Virus record (IMG/VR): IMGVR_UViG_3300035681_000043
Span: 1-42,396 of that record
Direction: 5' to 3' (one strand)
Length of the DNA stretch: 42,396 bases
From: a virus
The position numbers and the translations under genes were made by a program. The notes under the pieces are model-generated. The model made no database searches. It was given only the letters and a program-made list of their open reading frames with translations, and was not told where the DNA came from. Numbering within the stretch: the stretch's first letter is position 1; each line of letters begins with the position of its first letter. Positions 13,877 through 19,153 of this stretch are shown piece after piece.

Positions 13877-13948
13877 TATTGGTGATCGTTAAATACCATG
13901 TAGGACGGAGTCTACTCTTCCGACGCTATTTCAAAGTCAGGCCCGTAT

Positions 13949-13981
13949 ATATTATCAGTAAGAAACCGTATTACCTCTGTA
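13949..13981 (-). promoter_or_regulatory. Repeated phage promoter, copy 6 (no gene directly behind it)
   Basis: TATAGCATACAG, 4 bases, AATACG, 12 bases ending in TGA, TAATAT, then ATACGGGCC. All boxes and spacings are intact, but the ~170 bases downstream to promoter copy 5 hold no plausible minus-strand ORF and lack the TGTAACTAAAA leader. Candidate promoter of a small non-coding RNA crossing inverted repeat copy 2. Confidence 0.75.
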
Positions 13982-13987
13982 TGCTAT

Positions 13988-14001
13988 ACCCCTTCCGGGG
14001 T
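13988..14001 (-). terminator. Short GC hairpin upstream of promoter copy 6
   Basis: ACCCC-GGAA-GGGGT on the minus strand, a perfect 5-bp stem with a GNRA-type loop, between the 29-aa membrane ORF and the TATAGCATACAG of promoter 6. Without a long T-run it may be a weak terminator or RNA end-stabiliser. Confidence 0.4.
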
Positions 14002-14005
14002 GCTA

Positions 14006-14095
14006 CTATGAGTGTATCAATGCGAGTGTTACAACAATGCCTCCAAGGAAGCACAGTACGGCTAATGCAATCACATCATTTCTTTGGTCGTTCAT
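14006..14095 (-). CDS. Possible 29-aa membrane peptide
   Basis: ATG at 14093-14095: MNDQRNDVIALAVLCFLGGI then VVTLALIHS. One hydrophobic helix of about 20 residues with a polar N-terminus. It overlaps the 40-aa ORF upstream by 20 bases and ends before the hairpin at 13988. Phages often encode such mini membrane proteins; role unknown. Confidence 0.45.
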   Translation of the reverse strand: MNDQRNDVIALAVLCFLGGIVVTLALIHS

Positions 14096-14198
14096 CTTTA
14101 TCTTCTTTTTTAGTTAATTTATCCTTTAAGAATTGATCGAATGTAGAGCTCACATTGCGATTTAACGCGAGCCTACGGTAGTATACATTACTTTTCAT
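14076..14198 (-). CDS. Possible 40-aa basic peptide
   Basis: ATG at 14196-14198: MKSNVYYRRLALNRNVSSTF, then FLKDKLTKKEDKDERPKK. Highly charged, likely disordered C-terminus. One base separates it from the upstream 50-aa ORF stop, and it shares bases with the membrane peptide downstream, as expected for a small operon. Confidence 0.45.
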   Translation of the reverse strand: MKSNVYYRRLALNRNVSSTFDQFLKDKLTKKEDKDERPKK

Positions 14199-14199
14199 G

Positions 14200-14352
14200 T
14201 TATATCATTTTAAATGTTGTTATATCTAGATTTAAGTACTCTCTGTGGTATTTTACTTCGTATGGTTCTACATCGATGTATATACCGTCTTTTAGAAAAG
14301 CTATTTGGTGAAAATTATCACCCATTATTGTAATTATAATTTCGTTGAACAT
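14200..14352 (-). CDS. 50-aa hypothetical protein
   Basis: ATG at 14350-14352: MFNEIIITIMGDNFHQIAFL, KDGIYIDVEPYEVKYHREY, LNLDITTFKMI. Beta-rich. The box of promoter copy 7 lies 25 bases upstream, the standard distance. It heads a unit of three mini-genes (50, 40 and 29 aa). Function unknown. Confidence 0.6.
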   Translation of the reverse strand: MFNEIIITIMGDNFHQIAFLKDGIYIDVEPYEVKYHREYLNLDITTFKMI

Positions 14353-14376
14353 GGTTATTTGTTTTTAGTTACATTC

Positions 14377-14409
14377 ATATTATCATTTGATCGTCGTATT
14401 TATTCCGTA
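14377..14409 (-). promoter_or_regulatory. Repeated phage promoter, copy 7
   Basis: TACGG (one change), 4 bases, AATACG, 12 bases ending in TGA, TAATAT, leader GAATGTAACTAAAAACAAATAA. A small TACC-TT-GGTA hairpin (14421-14430) at the end of the upstream gene precedes it. Confidence 0.82.
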
Positions 14410-14419
14410 AGTATAGCAA

Positions 14420-14659
14420 TTACCAAGGTATATGCATAATTTTAAGTGCATACTCAAATGCATAATCATAATCGATATCTAACATTTCATTTGTTCGTAT
14501 ATCTAATAAATCAAGATGTTCTTGACTAAGATTTTCTTCAAAAGAAACTATATCTCTAGCGTTATCATCAAAATGGTACATAAGGTCATTAGATACCAAG
14601 CTATCAATGTAGCTTTCAATGTCTCGTTTTGTCTTAATTTGTTTGTTTAAGAATTTCAT
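14420..14659 (-). CDS. Acidic hypothetical protein (79 aa)
   Basis: MKFLNKQIKTKRDIESYIDS, then MYHFDDNARDIVSFEENLSQ and DIRTNEMLDIDYDYAFEYAL, ending KIMHIPW. A basic N-terminus and a long acidic remainder. Single gene between promoter copies 8 and 7 (box 24 bases upstream), so it is probably a monocistronic unit. Function unknown. Confidence 0.65.
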   Translation of the reverse strand: MKFLNKQIKTKRDIESYIDSLVSNDLMYHFDDNARDIVSFEENLSQEHLDLLDIRTNEMLDIDYDYAFEYALKIMHIPW

Positions 14660-14682
14660 ATTATTTGTTTTTAGTTACACAT

Positions 14683-14715
14683 ATATTATCATTTGAACGT
14701 CGTATTCGTTTTGTA
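14683..14715 (-). promoter_or_regulatory. Repeated phage promoter, copy 8
   Basis: CTATACATACAA, 4 bases, AATACG, 12 bases ending in TGA, TAATAT, leader ATGTGTAACTAAAAACAAATAA. Drives the 79-aa gene. A short ACCC/GGGT hairpin (14724-14735) lies just upstream. Confidence 0.85.
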
Positions 14716-14743
14716 TGTATAGCACCCGTTAGGGTCTAGAAAC

Positions 14744-15115
14744 CTACTCTAAGGTAGGCTCTAGATTTTCAATAGTCGCTAAGTGTCTAACATTAGCCGG
14801 CATATCGGTTGATTGTGACCAATATTCGCGCTTAATCCAACATGGCATGATAGATAACTTTGGCAACATTACATTCAATACATCGTCGTGATTGTAAGTT
14901 ATTCGTTGATTCTTGTTGTTAACGAATGTTATTATTTGATTACGACCTAACCATGACTTACGAACCACAAAGTTTGCTCGTTCGATTGGCGGATAGATTA
15001 GAGCCAATTGCTCTGGACTTAACGATGCGATTGCATCCGCTATTAATTCTTTGCTAGTTTTAACAACTACTACTTCTTCTACTTGTACTTCTTGTACTTT
15101 GCTTGATTTTGACAT
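14744..15115 (-). CDS. Hypothetical protein (123 aa), possible DNA/nucleotide-binding
   Basis: Starts MSKSSKVQEVQVEEVVVVKT (low-complexity Val/Glu linker), then ELIADAIASLSPEQLALIYP, NFVVRKSWLGRNQIITFVNN, and an aromatic WIKREYWSQST. Single gene behind promoter copy 9 (box 39 bases upstream, with a longer leader). Not recognised. Confidence 0.65.
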   Translation of the reverse strand: MSKSSKVQEVQVEEVVVVKTSKELIADAIASLSPEQLALIYPPIERANFVVRKSWLGRNQIITFVNNKNQRITYNHDDVLNVMLPKLSIMPCWIKREYWSQSTDMPANVRHLATIENLEPTLE

Positions 15116-15153
15116 AATTTTATTATTTAGATTGTTATTATTTATTTACATTT

Positions 15154-15186
15154 ATATTATCATTAACTCGTCGTATTTACTTTGTA
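15154..15186 (-). promoter_or_regulatory. Repeated phage promoter, copy 9
   Basis: TACAA, 4 bases, AATACG, 12 bases ending in TGA, TAATAT, leader AAATGTAAATAAATAAT. The TAA stop of the upstream 43-aa gene lies inside the promoter (in the 4-base gap and first base of AATACG). Confidence 0.83.
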
Positions 15187-15308
15187 AACTCGTCATTATA
15201 ATATTCTAATTCTTCTTCTAAGACTTCGCTTAATGGATAGCCATTTGCTTCACAAAAGTCGCGCAATTCTTCAATTCTTCTTAGCAATTCTTTGTCTAAA
15301 CTTTTCAT
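15177..15308 (-). CDS. 43-aa acidic helical protein
   Basis: ATG at 15306-15308: MKSLDKELLRRIEELRDFCE, ANGYPLSEVLEEELEYYNDE, FTK. A helix-loop-helix acidic protein. Its last codons and stop are written by promoter copy 9. It follows promoter copy 10 (box 51 bases upstream) with a TAA/TTA-rich leader. Confidence 0.55.
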   Translation of the reverse strand: MKSLDKELLRRIEELRDFCEANGYPLSEVLEEELEYYNDEFTK

Positions 15309-15358
15309 AATTTTATTTATTTAGTTATTATTATTATTATTATTATTTATCTTCATTA

Positions 15359-15391
15359 TTATTATCAATTACTAGTCGTATTTATTCTGTA
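15359..15391 (-). promoter_or_regulatory. Repeated phage promoter, copy 10
   Basis: TACAG, 4 bases, AATACG, 12 bases ending in TGA, TAATAA (last base changed), then AATGAAGATAAATAAT. Overlaps the stop codon of the upstream 61-aa gene (GTT ACA GAA TAA). Confidence 0.75.
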
Positions 15392-15567
15392 ACAACTTTA
15401 TATTTATGAAAGTTATTATTTAATAATCGATCGACTATTTCAAAGTCATTCTTATCTATTATTAAGACATCGTTATTTATATAAAAGACATGCATCATTT
15501 TATTAGAATTTATTAATAAATTATAAATAATTGATTTAAAATTTTTATTAATTTTTAACTTTTTCAT
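15382..15567 (-). CDS. Basic hypothetical protein (61 aa)
   Basis: The start at 15565-15567 (MKKLKINKNFKSIIYNLLIN) is preferred: its leader AAATAAATAAAATT matches its neighbours. An in-frame extension upstream would read the repetitive Asn-rich leader and begin inside promoter copy 11. The rest reads VFYINNDVLIIDKNDFEIVD and ends KYKVVTE. Very AT-rich; function unknown. Confidence 0.55.
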   Translation of the reverse strand: MKKLKINKNFKSIIYNLLINSNKMMHVFYINNDVLIIDKNDFEIVDRLLNNNFHKYKVVTE

Positions 15568-15614
15568 AATTTTATTTATTTTATTATTATTATTATTACT
15601 TTTTAACTTCATAT

Positions 15615-15647
15615 ATATTATCATTTACTATCCGTATTTATACTGTA
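15615..15647 (-). promoter_or_regulatory. Repeated phage promoter, copy 11
   Basis: TACAG, 4 bases, AATACG, 12 bases ending in TGA, TAATAT, then ATATGAAGTTAAAAAG and an AATAAT-repeat leader. Drives the 61-aa gene (ATG 48 bases from the box), or an in-frame ATG immediately behind the box. Confidence 0.8.
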
Positions 15648-15672
15648 GATCAAGGTATAGGTAAGGTACGGA

Positions 15673-15711
15673 CTAAGCACGGGGAGGCGCGCTGCTACTA
15701 CGCAACTTCAT
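15673..15711 (-). other. 12-codon mini-ORF behind promoter copy 12
   Basis: ATG AAG at 15711, reading MKLRSSSAPPRA then TAG. It begins right behind promoter copy 12 with the same AATGAAGTT opening as promoter 11's leader. It could be a leader peptide, a chance ORF in a small RNA, or nothing. Its DNA is unusually GC-rich (GCGCGCCTCCCCG). Confidence 0.25.
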
Positions 15712-15713
15712 TT

Positions 15714-15746
15714 ATATTATCAGTAAGATCCCGTATCTGTTCTGTA
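15714..15746 (-). promoter_or_regulatory. Repeated phage promoter, copy 12 (right-most)
   Basis: TATAGCATACAG, 4 bases, GATACG, 12 bases ending in TGA, TAATAT, then AAATGAAGTT. The first promoter of the leftward arm. Only a 12-codon ORF and a GC-rich stretch lie between it and copy 11, 100 bases on. Confidence 0.8.
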
Positions 15747-16201
15747 TGCTATACGCTACGCTTCGCTCCGCGTATGTTATAGTTGTATATGTATGACGAT
15801 GCCTATGATGATCCCTATGATGATACTCCCAACGGACTATGCGCTAAACGTTCCTAATACAAAACTAGTAGCTAACTACAAATAGCTAATTAGCATGCCA
15901 TGCCGTAAACTAAAAGGCAAAACATTTTGAACAAATCCTATTTCAAGTGCCGGGGGTGGGAAATTTGAAACTGTTTTCTTTTCAAAAAGTTTATAACAAA
16001 AATTGTATATAACCCCTTACTTCTAAATATCTGATAAGCATTTTCAGTAACTACCCCTTGGTATTATTATTTTTTTTTTAGTTTTATAAACTAGTGACAT
16101 TAGCTAATTAAGTAATAAAATAGCAGGCTATTGTCGCATTGTTATTTACTGTAAAATTTTATGTCGATGCGTGATTGTATACCTTATATTAAAAGTATAT
16201 T
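15747..16201. other. Non-coding divergence region between the two arms
   Basis: No convincing gene on either strand in ~455 bases. It holds a GC-rich hairpin (ATACGC at 15751-15756 with GCGTAT at 15770-15775), a GATGATGATCC-like direct repeat (CCTATGATGAT twice near 15805-15825), homopolymer T and G runs, and inverted repeat copy 3. Leftward transcription begins at its left end and the rightward arm starts at its right end. Regulatory switch and/or replication origin are reasonable guesses; no rightward copy of the repeated promoter was seen. Confidence 0.6.
16092..16140. promoter_or_regulatory. Inverted repeat copy 3 (operator-like)
   Basis: TAGTGACATTAGC (16092-16104) and GGCTATTGTCGCATT (16126-16140) around TAATTAAGTAATAAAATAG. 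Same organisation as copies at 5401 and 13829, with the right arm more diverged. It lies 62 bases before the first rightward gene, a natural place for a regulator of the arm. Confidence 0.6.
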
Positions 16202-16480
16202 ATGGAAGTTCAATTAGGAATACAGTCGCCTTTGTTAAAGCAAAAGTTATCACCGTTAGCGGCTAAGAAAAAGGCTGTTAGGGATTTGGCTTATGCTAAA
16301 ACTGATGATAGAAGAATTAAGAAGGCACATGCGCAGAGAATGCATCGTAAAAACCCTGGTAGTAAAGGTATGGACTATGATCATGAAGATGGTAGGTTTG
16401 AATCCGTGAAGCAGAATAGGGGTAACGAAGGTGAAGGTACTAAGAAGGAGAGTGGTAAGAAATATAAGATCCGCGGATAA
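16202..16480 (+). CDS. Lys/Arg-rich small protein, probable virion-associated
   Basis: 92 aa, first gene of the rightward arm. Basic, with SPLLKQKLSPLAAKKKAV near the start, then KAHAQRMHRKNPGSKGMDYD and HEDGRFESVKQNRGNEGEG followed by a Lys-rich end. The G-x-DYDHEDGRFxSVxxNRGN signature recurs in small proteins of related phages. No enzymatic function is known; DNA-binding head protein or packaging cargo is a reasonable inference from charge and context. Its last base is shared with the next start. Confidence 0.65.
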   Translation: MEVQLGIQSPLLKQKLSPLAAKKKAVRDLAYAKTDDRRIKKAHAQRMHRKNPGSKGMDYDHEDGRFESVKQNRGNEGEGTKKESGKKYKIRG

Positions 16481-16749
16481 TGGCTACGCAGAAGTTTATG
16501 GGAGAAGGTCAATTGGTTAATAGATTGGCTGCACAGGTAGGTAGTAAGGAACTTGCTATTACGTTATTAAAGAAGAGGGGACACATGAATGCTAATGGTA
16601 CGCTTACGGCATCTGGTAGAGCTAGAAACAATATGACTGCTGAGCAGAGAGCTAAGGATAGAGCTTCTAAGGCAACAGGAGAATCTGTAAACAATTTTGC
16701 TTATAATCCGGCTACGAATAGGACTAAGAAACTAAATAGAAAAAAGTGA
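16480..16749 (+). CDS. Basic disordered small protein
   Basis: 89 aa: MATQKFMGEGQLVNRLAAQV, GSKELAITLLKKRGHMNANG, TLTASGRARNNMTAEQRAKD, ending NRTKKLNRKK. An N-terminal helix-rich part followed by Arg/Lys/Ala-rich sequence. Start overlaps the previous stop by one base. Probably a nucleic acid-binding structural protein; unrecognised as a named family. Confidence 0.65.
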   Translation: MATQKFMGEGQLVNRLAAQVGSKELAITLLKKRGHMNANGTLTASGRARNNMTAEQRAKDRASKATGESVNNFAYNPATNRTKKLNRKK

Positions 16750-16750
16750 T

Positions 16751-16954
16751 ATGAATTTAAGGGGAATAGGTCCTCAGGGGCTAGGTGTGAAAACAAACAA
16801 TGGCTATACTATTGGATCAGGGGGTAATAGTCCGATGAAGCAAACAGTAAAGGACGCATGTTATAAAAAAGTAAAAGCAACGTATGATGTATTTCCTTCG
16901 GCTTATGCTAGTGGTGCTATCGCTAAGTGTAGAAAGAATAAAGGTAAAAAGTAA
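16751..16954 (+). CDS. Small Lys/Cys phage protein (ACYxKVK...PSAYASGA type)
   Basis: 67 aa. MNLRGIGPQGLGVKTNN then GGNSPMKQTVKDACYKKVKA, TYDVFPSAYASGAIAKCRKN and KGKK. The CYxKVKxxYxVxPSAYASGAxxKCRK signature is a widespread phage domain, also found in marine phages and some giant viruses, of unknown function. It precedes a DUF5872-like gene by one shared base. Two conserved cysteines could bind metal or disulfide-link. Confidence 0.75.
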   Translation: MNLRGIGPQGLGVKTNNGYTIGSGGNSPMKQTVKDACYKKVKATYDVFPSAYASGAIAKCRKNKGKK

Positions 16955-17208
16955 TGGCAGTACGAAAAACCGAGAAAGGAGCATCATTAAAAAGATGGTT
17001 CAAAGAGAAGTGGACAGACGAGAAAGGTAATGTATGTGGATCTGCGGATAGAAAAGGTGTTAAAGCTTGTAGACCATCTGTTAGAGTAAGTAAAGATTCG
17101 CCTAAGCCTTGGGGTCAAATGACACAAGCAGAGAAAACAAAAGTTGTATCTGCTAAGAAGAAAGTTGGTATGGGAGCTAGAAGATCTAGTAAAAGTAATG
17201 TATCATAA
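16954..17208 (+). CDS. DUF5872-like small basic protein
   Basis: 84 aa. GASLKRWFKEKWTDEKGNVC, then GSADRKGVKACRPSVRVSKD, SPKPWGQMTQAEKTKVV and SAKKKVGMGARRSSKSNVS. The WFxExWxDxxGxxCG...CRPxxRVxxxTPxTWxE pattern is DUF5872. Paired cysteines, Trp residues and many Lys/Arg. Families of this type occur as short tandem genes in tailed phages, function unknown. Confidence 0.85.
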   Translation: MAVRKTEKGASLKRWFKEKWTDEKGNVCGSADRKGVKACRPSVRVSKDSPKPWGQMTQAEKTKVVSAKKKVGMGARRSSKSNVS

Positions 17209-17232
17209 ATAAAAACAATAATAAATAAAACA

Positions 17233-17676
17233 ATGGCAATAATTCCAGCAGAAGAGAAAGTCTTTATAGTTAGTAATAGTACTAACACAACGTATTCGGG
17301 TAGTGCTTCATTAAAAGCAATGCAACAGTGGTACACAATGGATGATGTATCAAGTACTGTTAGACCCTACAAAGTTTTTACAGCATTGCTTAATCAGGTT
17401 GACACAAGTGCTCCAGATATAACAGTACTAGAAGACACTATAGGAGGTATAACTTCTTACTATTATGGTGAAGGAAAATATGAGTTAAGAAAAGCAAATG
17501 CTTTCACAGAAGATAAAACCGTTGTCTTTATCAATAATGTAAATATCCAGGAAACAGATAATGTTATGATAGAAGGTTCCGGGGTTTCAAAAATAGCAAT
17601 AAGGTCATTAAGAGATGGGACTAAGGCTAATGATGTACTAAATAGAGCTAGTATTGAAATAAGAGTATACAACTAA
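17233..17676 (+). CDS. Probable virion protein (147 aa)
   Basis: MAIIPAEEKVFIVSNSTNTT, SASLKAMQQWYTMDDVSSTV, DITVLEDTIGGITSYYYGEG, VIEGSGVSKIAIR-like C-terminus (VMIEGSGVSKIAIRSLRDGT), ending IEIRVYN. Beta-strand rich, Gly/Thr-rich, like small structural proteins. Preceded by the A-rich leader AATAAATAAAACA. Overlaps the next gene by one base. Function not recognised. Confidence 0.65.
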   Translation: MAIIPAEEKVFIVSNSTNTTYSGSASLKAMQQWYTMDDVSSTVRPYKVFTALLNQVDTSAPDITVLEDTIGGITSYYYGEGKYELRKANAFTEDKTVVFINNVNIQETDNVMIEGSGVSKIAIRSLRDGTKANDVLNRASIEIRVYN

Positions 17677-17948
17677 TGGCAAAGACAGCAGCATGGACTC
17701 GTAAAGAAGGTAAAGATCCAAAAGGGGGATTAAACGCTAAGGGCGTTGCGAGTTATAGAAAAGAAAACCCAGGGTCTAAGTTACAAACGGCGGTTACTAA
17801 AAAACCATCGGAATTAAAAGCAGGTAGTAAAGATGCAAAGCGTAGAAAATCATTCTGTGCTAGAATGTCGGGTATGCCGGGTCCAATGAAGAAACCAAAT
17901 GGTGAACCTACTAGAAAAAAGTTAGCATTAGATAAATGGAACTGTTAA
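17676..17948 (+). CDS. DUF6321-like basic protein
   Basis: 90 aa. AWTRKEGKDPKGGLNAKGVA, SYRKENPGSKLQTAVTKKP, KRRKSFCARMSGMPGPMKKP, NGEPTRKKLALDKWNC. The WTRKEGKxPKGGLNxKGxxSYxxxxPGSxL...SFCARMxGMxGPMK...LxKWxC signature is DUF6321, a phage domain of unknown function typically near other small basic genes. Start overlaps the previous stop by one base. Confidence 0.88.
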   Translation: MAKTAAWTRKEGKDPKGGLNAKGVASYRKENPGSKLQTAVTKKPSELKAGSKDAKRRKSFCARMSGMPGPMKKPNGEPTRKKLALDKWNC

Positions 17949-17963
17949 TAAAAAAAACAATAA

Positions 17964-18956
17964 ATGGCAATAATATACAGTTATAGTAAAGCAAATGATG
18001 TACGGAGTACTGATACATTCATAATATCAAGATTCAATGAAGAAGACTTGGCTAATCCAAGGAGAACAATGAGTGTTGAAGCATCAACTTTAGCAGATTA
18101 CTTTTCTAGTAATATGCCTGTGGGCACTTTAAATGAAGTTTTAACAGCGGGTAATGAATCTTTATTAAATGCAAAAATAGGACAGTTATATCTTTATGAT
18201 ACATTTGCTACCGTAGGGTACATGCGTATTGAAGCAGATAAATCCAGATTTAACTTTTATGATAAGACTGGGGATTATAGTTTTTTTACTGTTTTAAATA
18301 GTGGATCAATTAGATTAACTAGTACATCTACTGGTACTTCATTTATTATTAATAAGCCCGCAGGTATAACAACAACTAAAACAGTTGAATTTCAAGACAA
18401 AGATGGCACAATAGCTTTGTTGAGTGATATACCAACCACTACAAATTATGGTTTAGCAGCTCAAATAGATCGATCGGTAGATATTGTTAATACTACAGTT
18501 GAATCATCGTTGATAGGGGATTATGAAGGAACATTATCTGTGCCTGCAAATGCATTTACAAAAGGTAGTTCTTTTAAAGCATCGTTAATGGGACATATAA
18601 ATTGTTTGAGTTCTGCAACATTACAAATACGAATAAAGACAGCGACGGGGGTCTTATTAGCTGAAACTGGAGTAATGGACTTGGACGTTGCTAGTGGAAA
18701 ACACTGGAAACTAGACGTTGAGTTTACGATAAGAGAAATTGGAGGAGAAGGTAGTGCGATTATAGTTAGTGGTGGCTCTTTTGCATATAATAGAAATGGA
18801 AGCAACAATCCTGAAGGATTTACATTTGTAAGTATAAACGATAACGATTTCGATACTACTATAGCTAACAATTTGTTAATTACTGCACAATGGAATAATG
18901 CAAGTGCTTCAAATAGCATATATTCTGATATATTCACATTAAACAAAGTATACTAA
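17964..18956 (+). CDS. Fibre-like virion protein (330 aa)
   Basis: Ser/Thr/Gly-rich, beta-strand throughout: MAIIYSYSKANDVRSTDTFI, ISRFNEEDLANPRRTMSVEA, ADYFSSNMPVGTLNEVL, DGTIALLSDIPTTTNYGLAA near the middle, then a C-terminal jelly-roll-like part (SFKASLMGHINCLSSATLQI, FTIREIGGEGSAIIVSGGSF, FDTTIANNLLITAQWNNAS). The N-terminal half has the shape of a virion-anchoring region, the C-terminal that of a fibre head or decoration domain. Final stop overlaps the holin-like start (TAATG). Confidence 0.65.
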   Translation: MAIIYSYSKANDVRSTDTFIISRFNEEDLANPRRTMSVEASTLADYFSSNMPVGTLNEVLTAGNESLLNAKIGQLYLYDTFATVGYMRIEADKSRFNFYDKTGDYSFFTVLNSGSIRLTSTSTGTSFIINKPAGITTTKTVEFQDKDGTIALLSDIPTTTNYGLAAQIDRSVDIVNTTVESSLIGDYEGTLSVPANAFTKGSSFKASLMGHINCLSSATLQIRIKTATGVLLAETGVMDLDVASGKHWKLDVEFTIREIGGEGSAIIVSGGSFAYNRNGSNNPEGFTFVSINDNDFDTTIANNLLITAQWNNASASNSIYSDIFTLNKVY

Positions 18957-19153
18957 TGAGTAGAAAAGAACGAATAGATTTATTCTTATCCAAATGGGTA
19001 AGTAGAAAGTTGATGGCTTTTGTGATCGCGTCAATAGCTTTATTTACATCGAACATAGATTCAGACAATTGGACAGTAGTAGCGGCAATATATATAGGAT
19101 CACAAGCAGCTACCGAAATAGCAGAGCGTTTAATAAAAGCAAAAACAGTATGA
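18956..19153 (+). CDS. Holin-like membrane protein
   Basis: 65 aa with two weak-to-moderate hydrophobic segments (KLMAFVIASIALFTS and TVVAAIYIGSQAATEIA), charged ends and a basic N-terminus (MSRKERIDLFLSKWVSRK). It opens a cassette followed by a membrane-anchored protein and an M15 endopeptidase, the usual order holin - spanin - endolysin. Its start shares a base with the previous stop. Confidence 0.7.
   Translation: MSRKERIDLFLSKWVSRKLMAFVIASIALFTSNIDSDNWTVVAAIYIGSQAATEIAERLIKAKTV

Noticed and set aside
13879-14136. 85-codon plus-strand ORF
   Set aside because: It runs against the direction of all neighbours, covers promoter copy 6 and the small minus-strand genes, and has no leader; likely chance.
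15300-15620. AAT/ATT trinucleotide runs as a CRISPR or tandem repeat element
   Set aside because: Simple low-complexity leader sequence between promoter and ATG, with no spacer structure.
19069-19149. N-terminal 27-codon extension of the spanin-position protein
   Set aside because: It lies in another frame of the holin-like gene; the ATG at 19150 with ATGA overlap and immediate TM segment is the better start.
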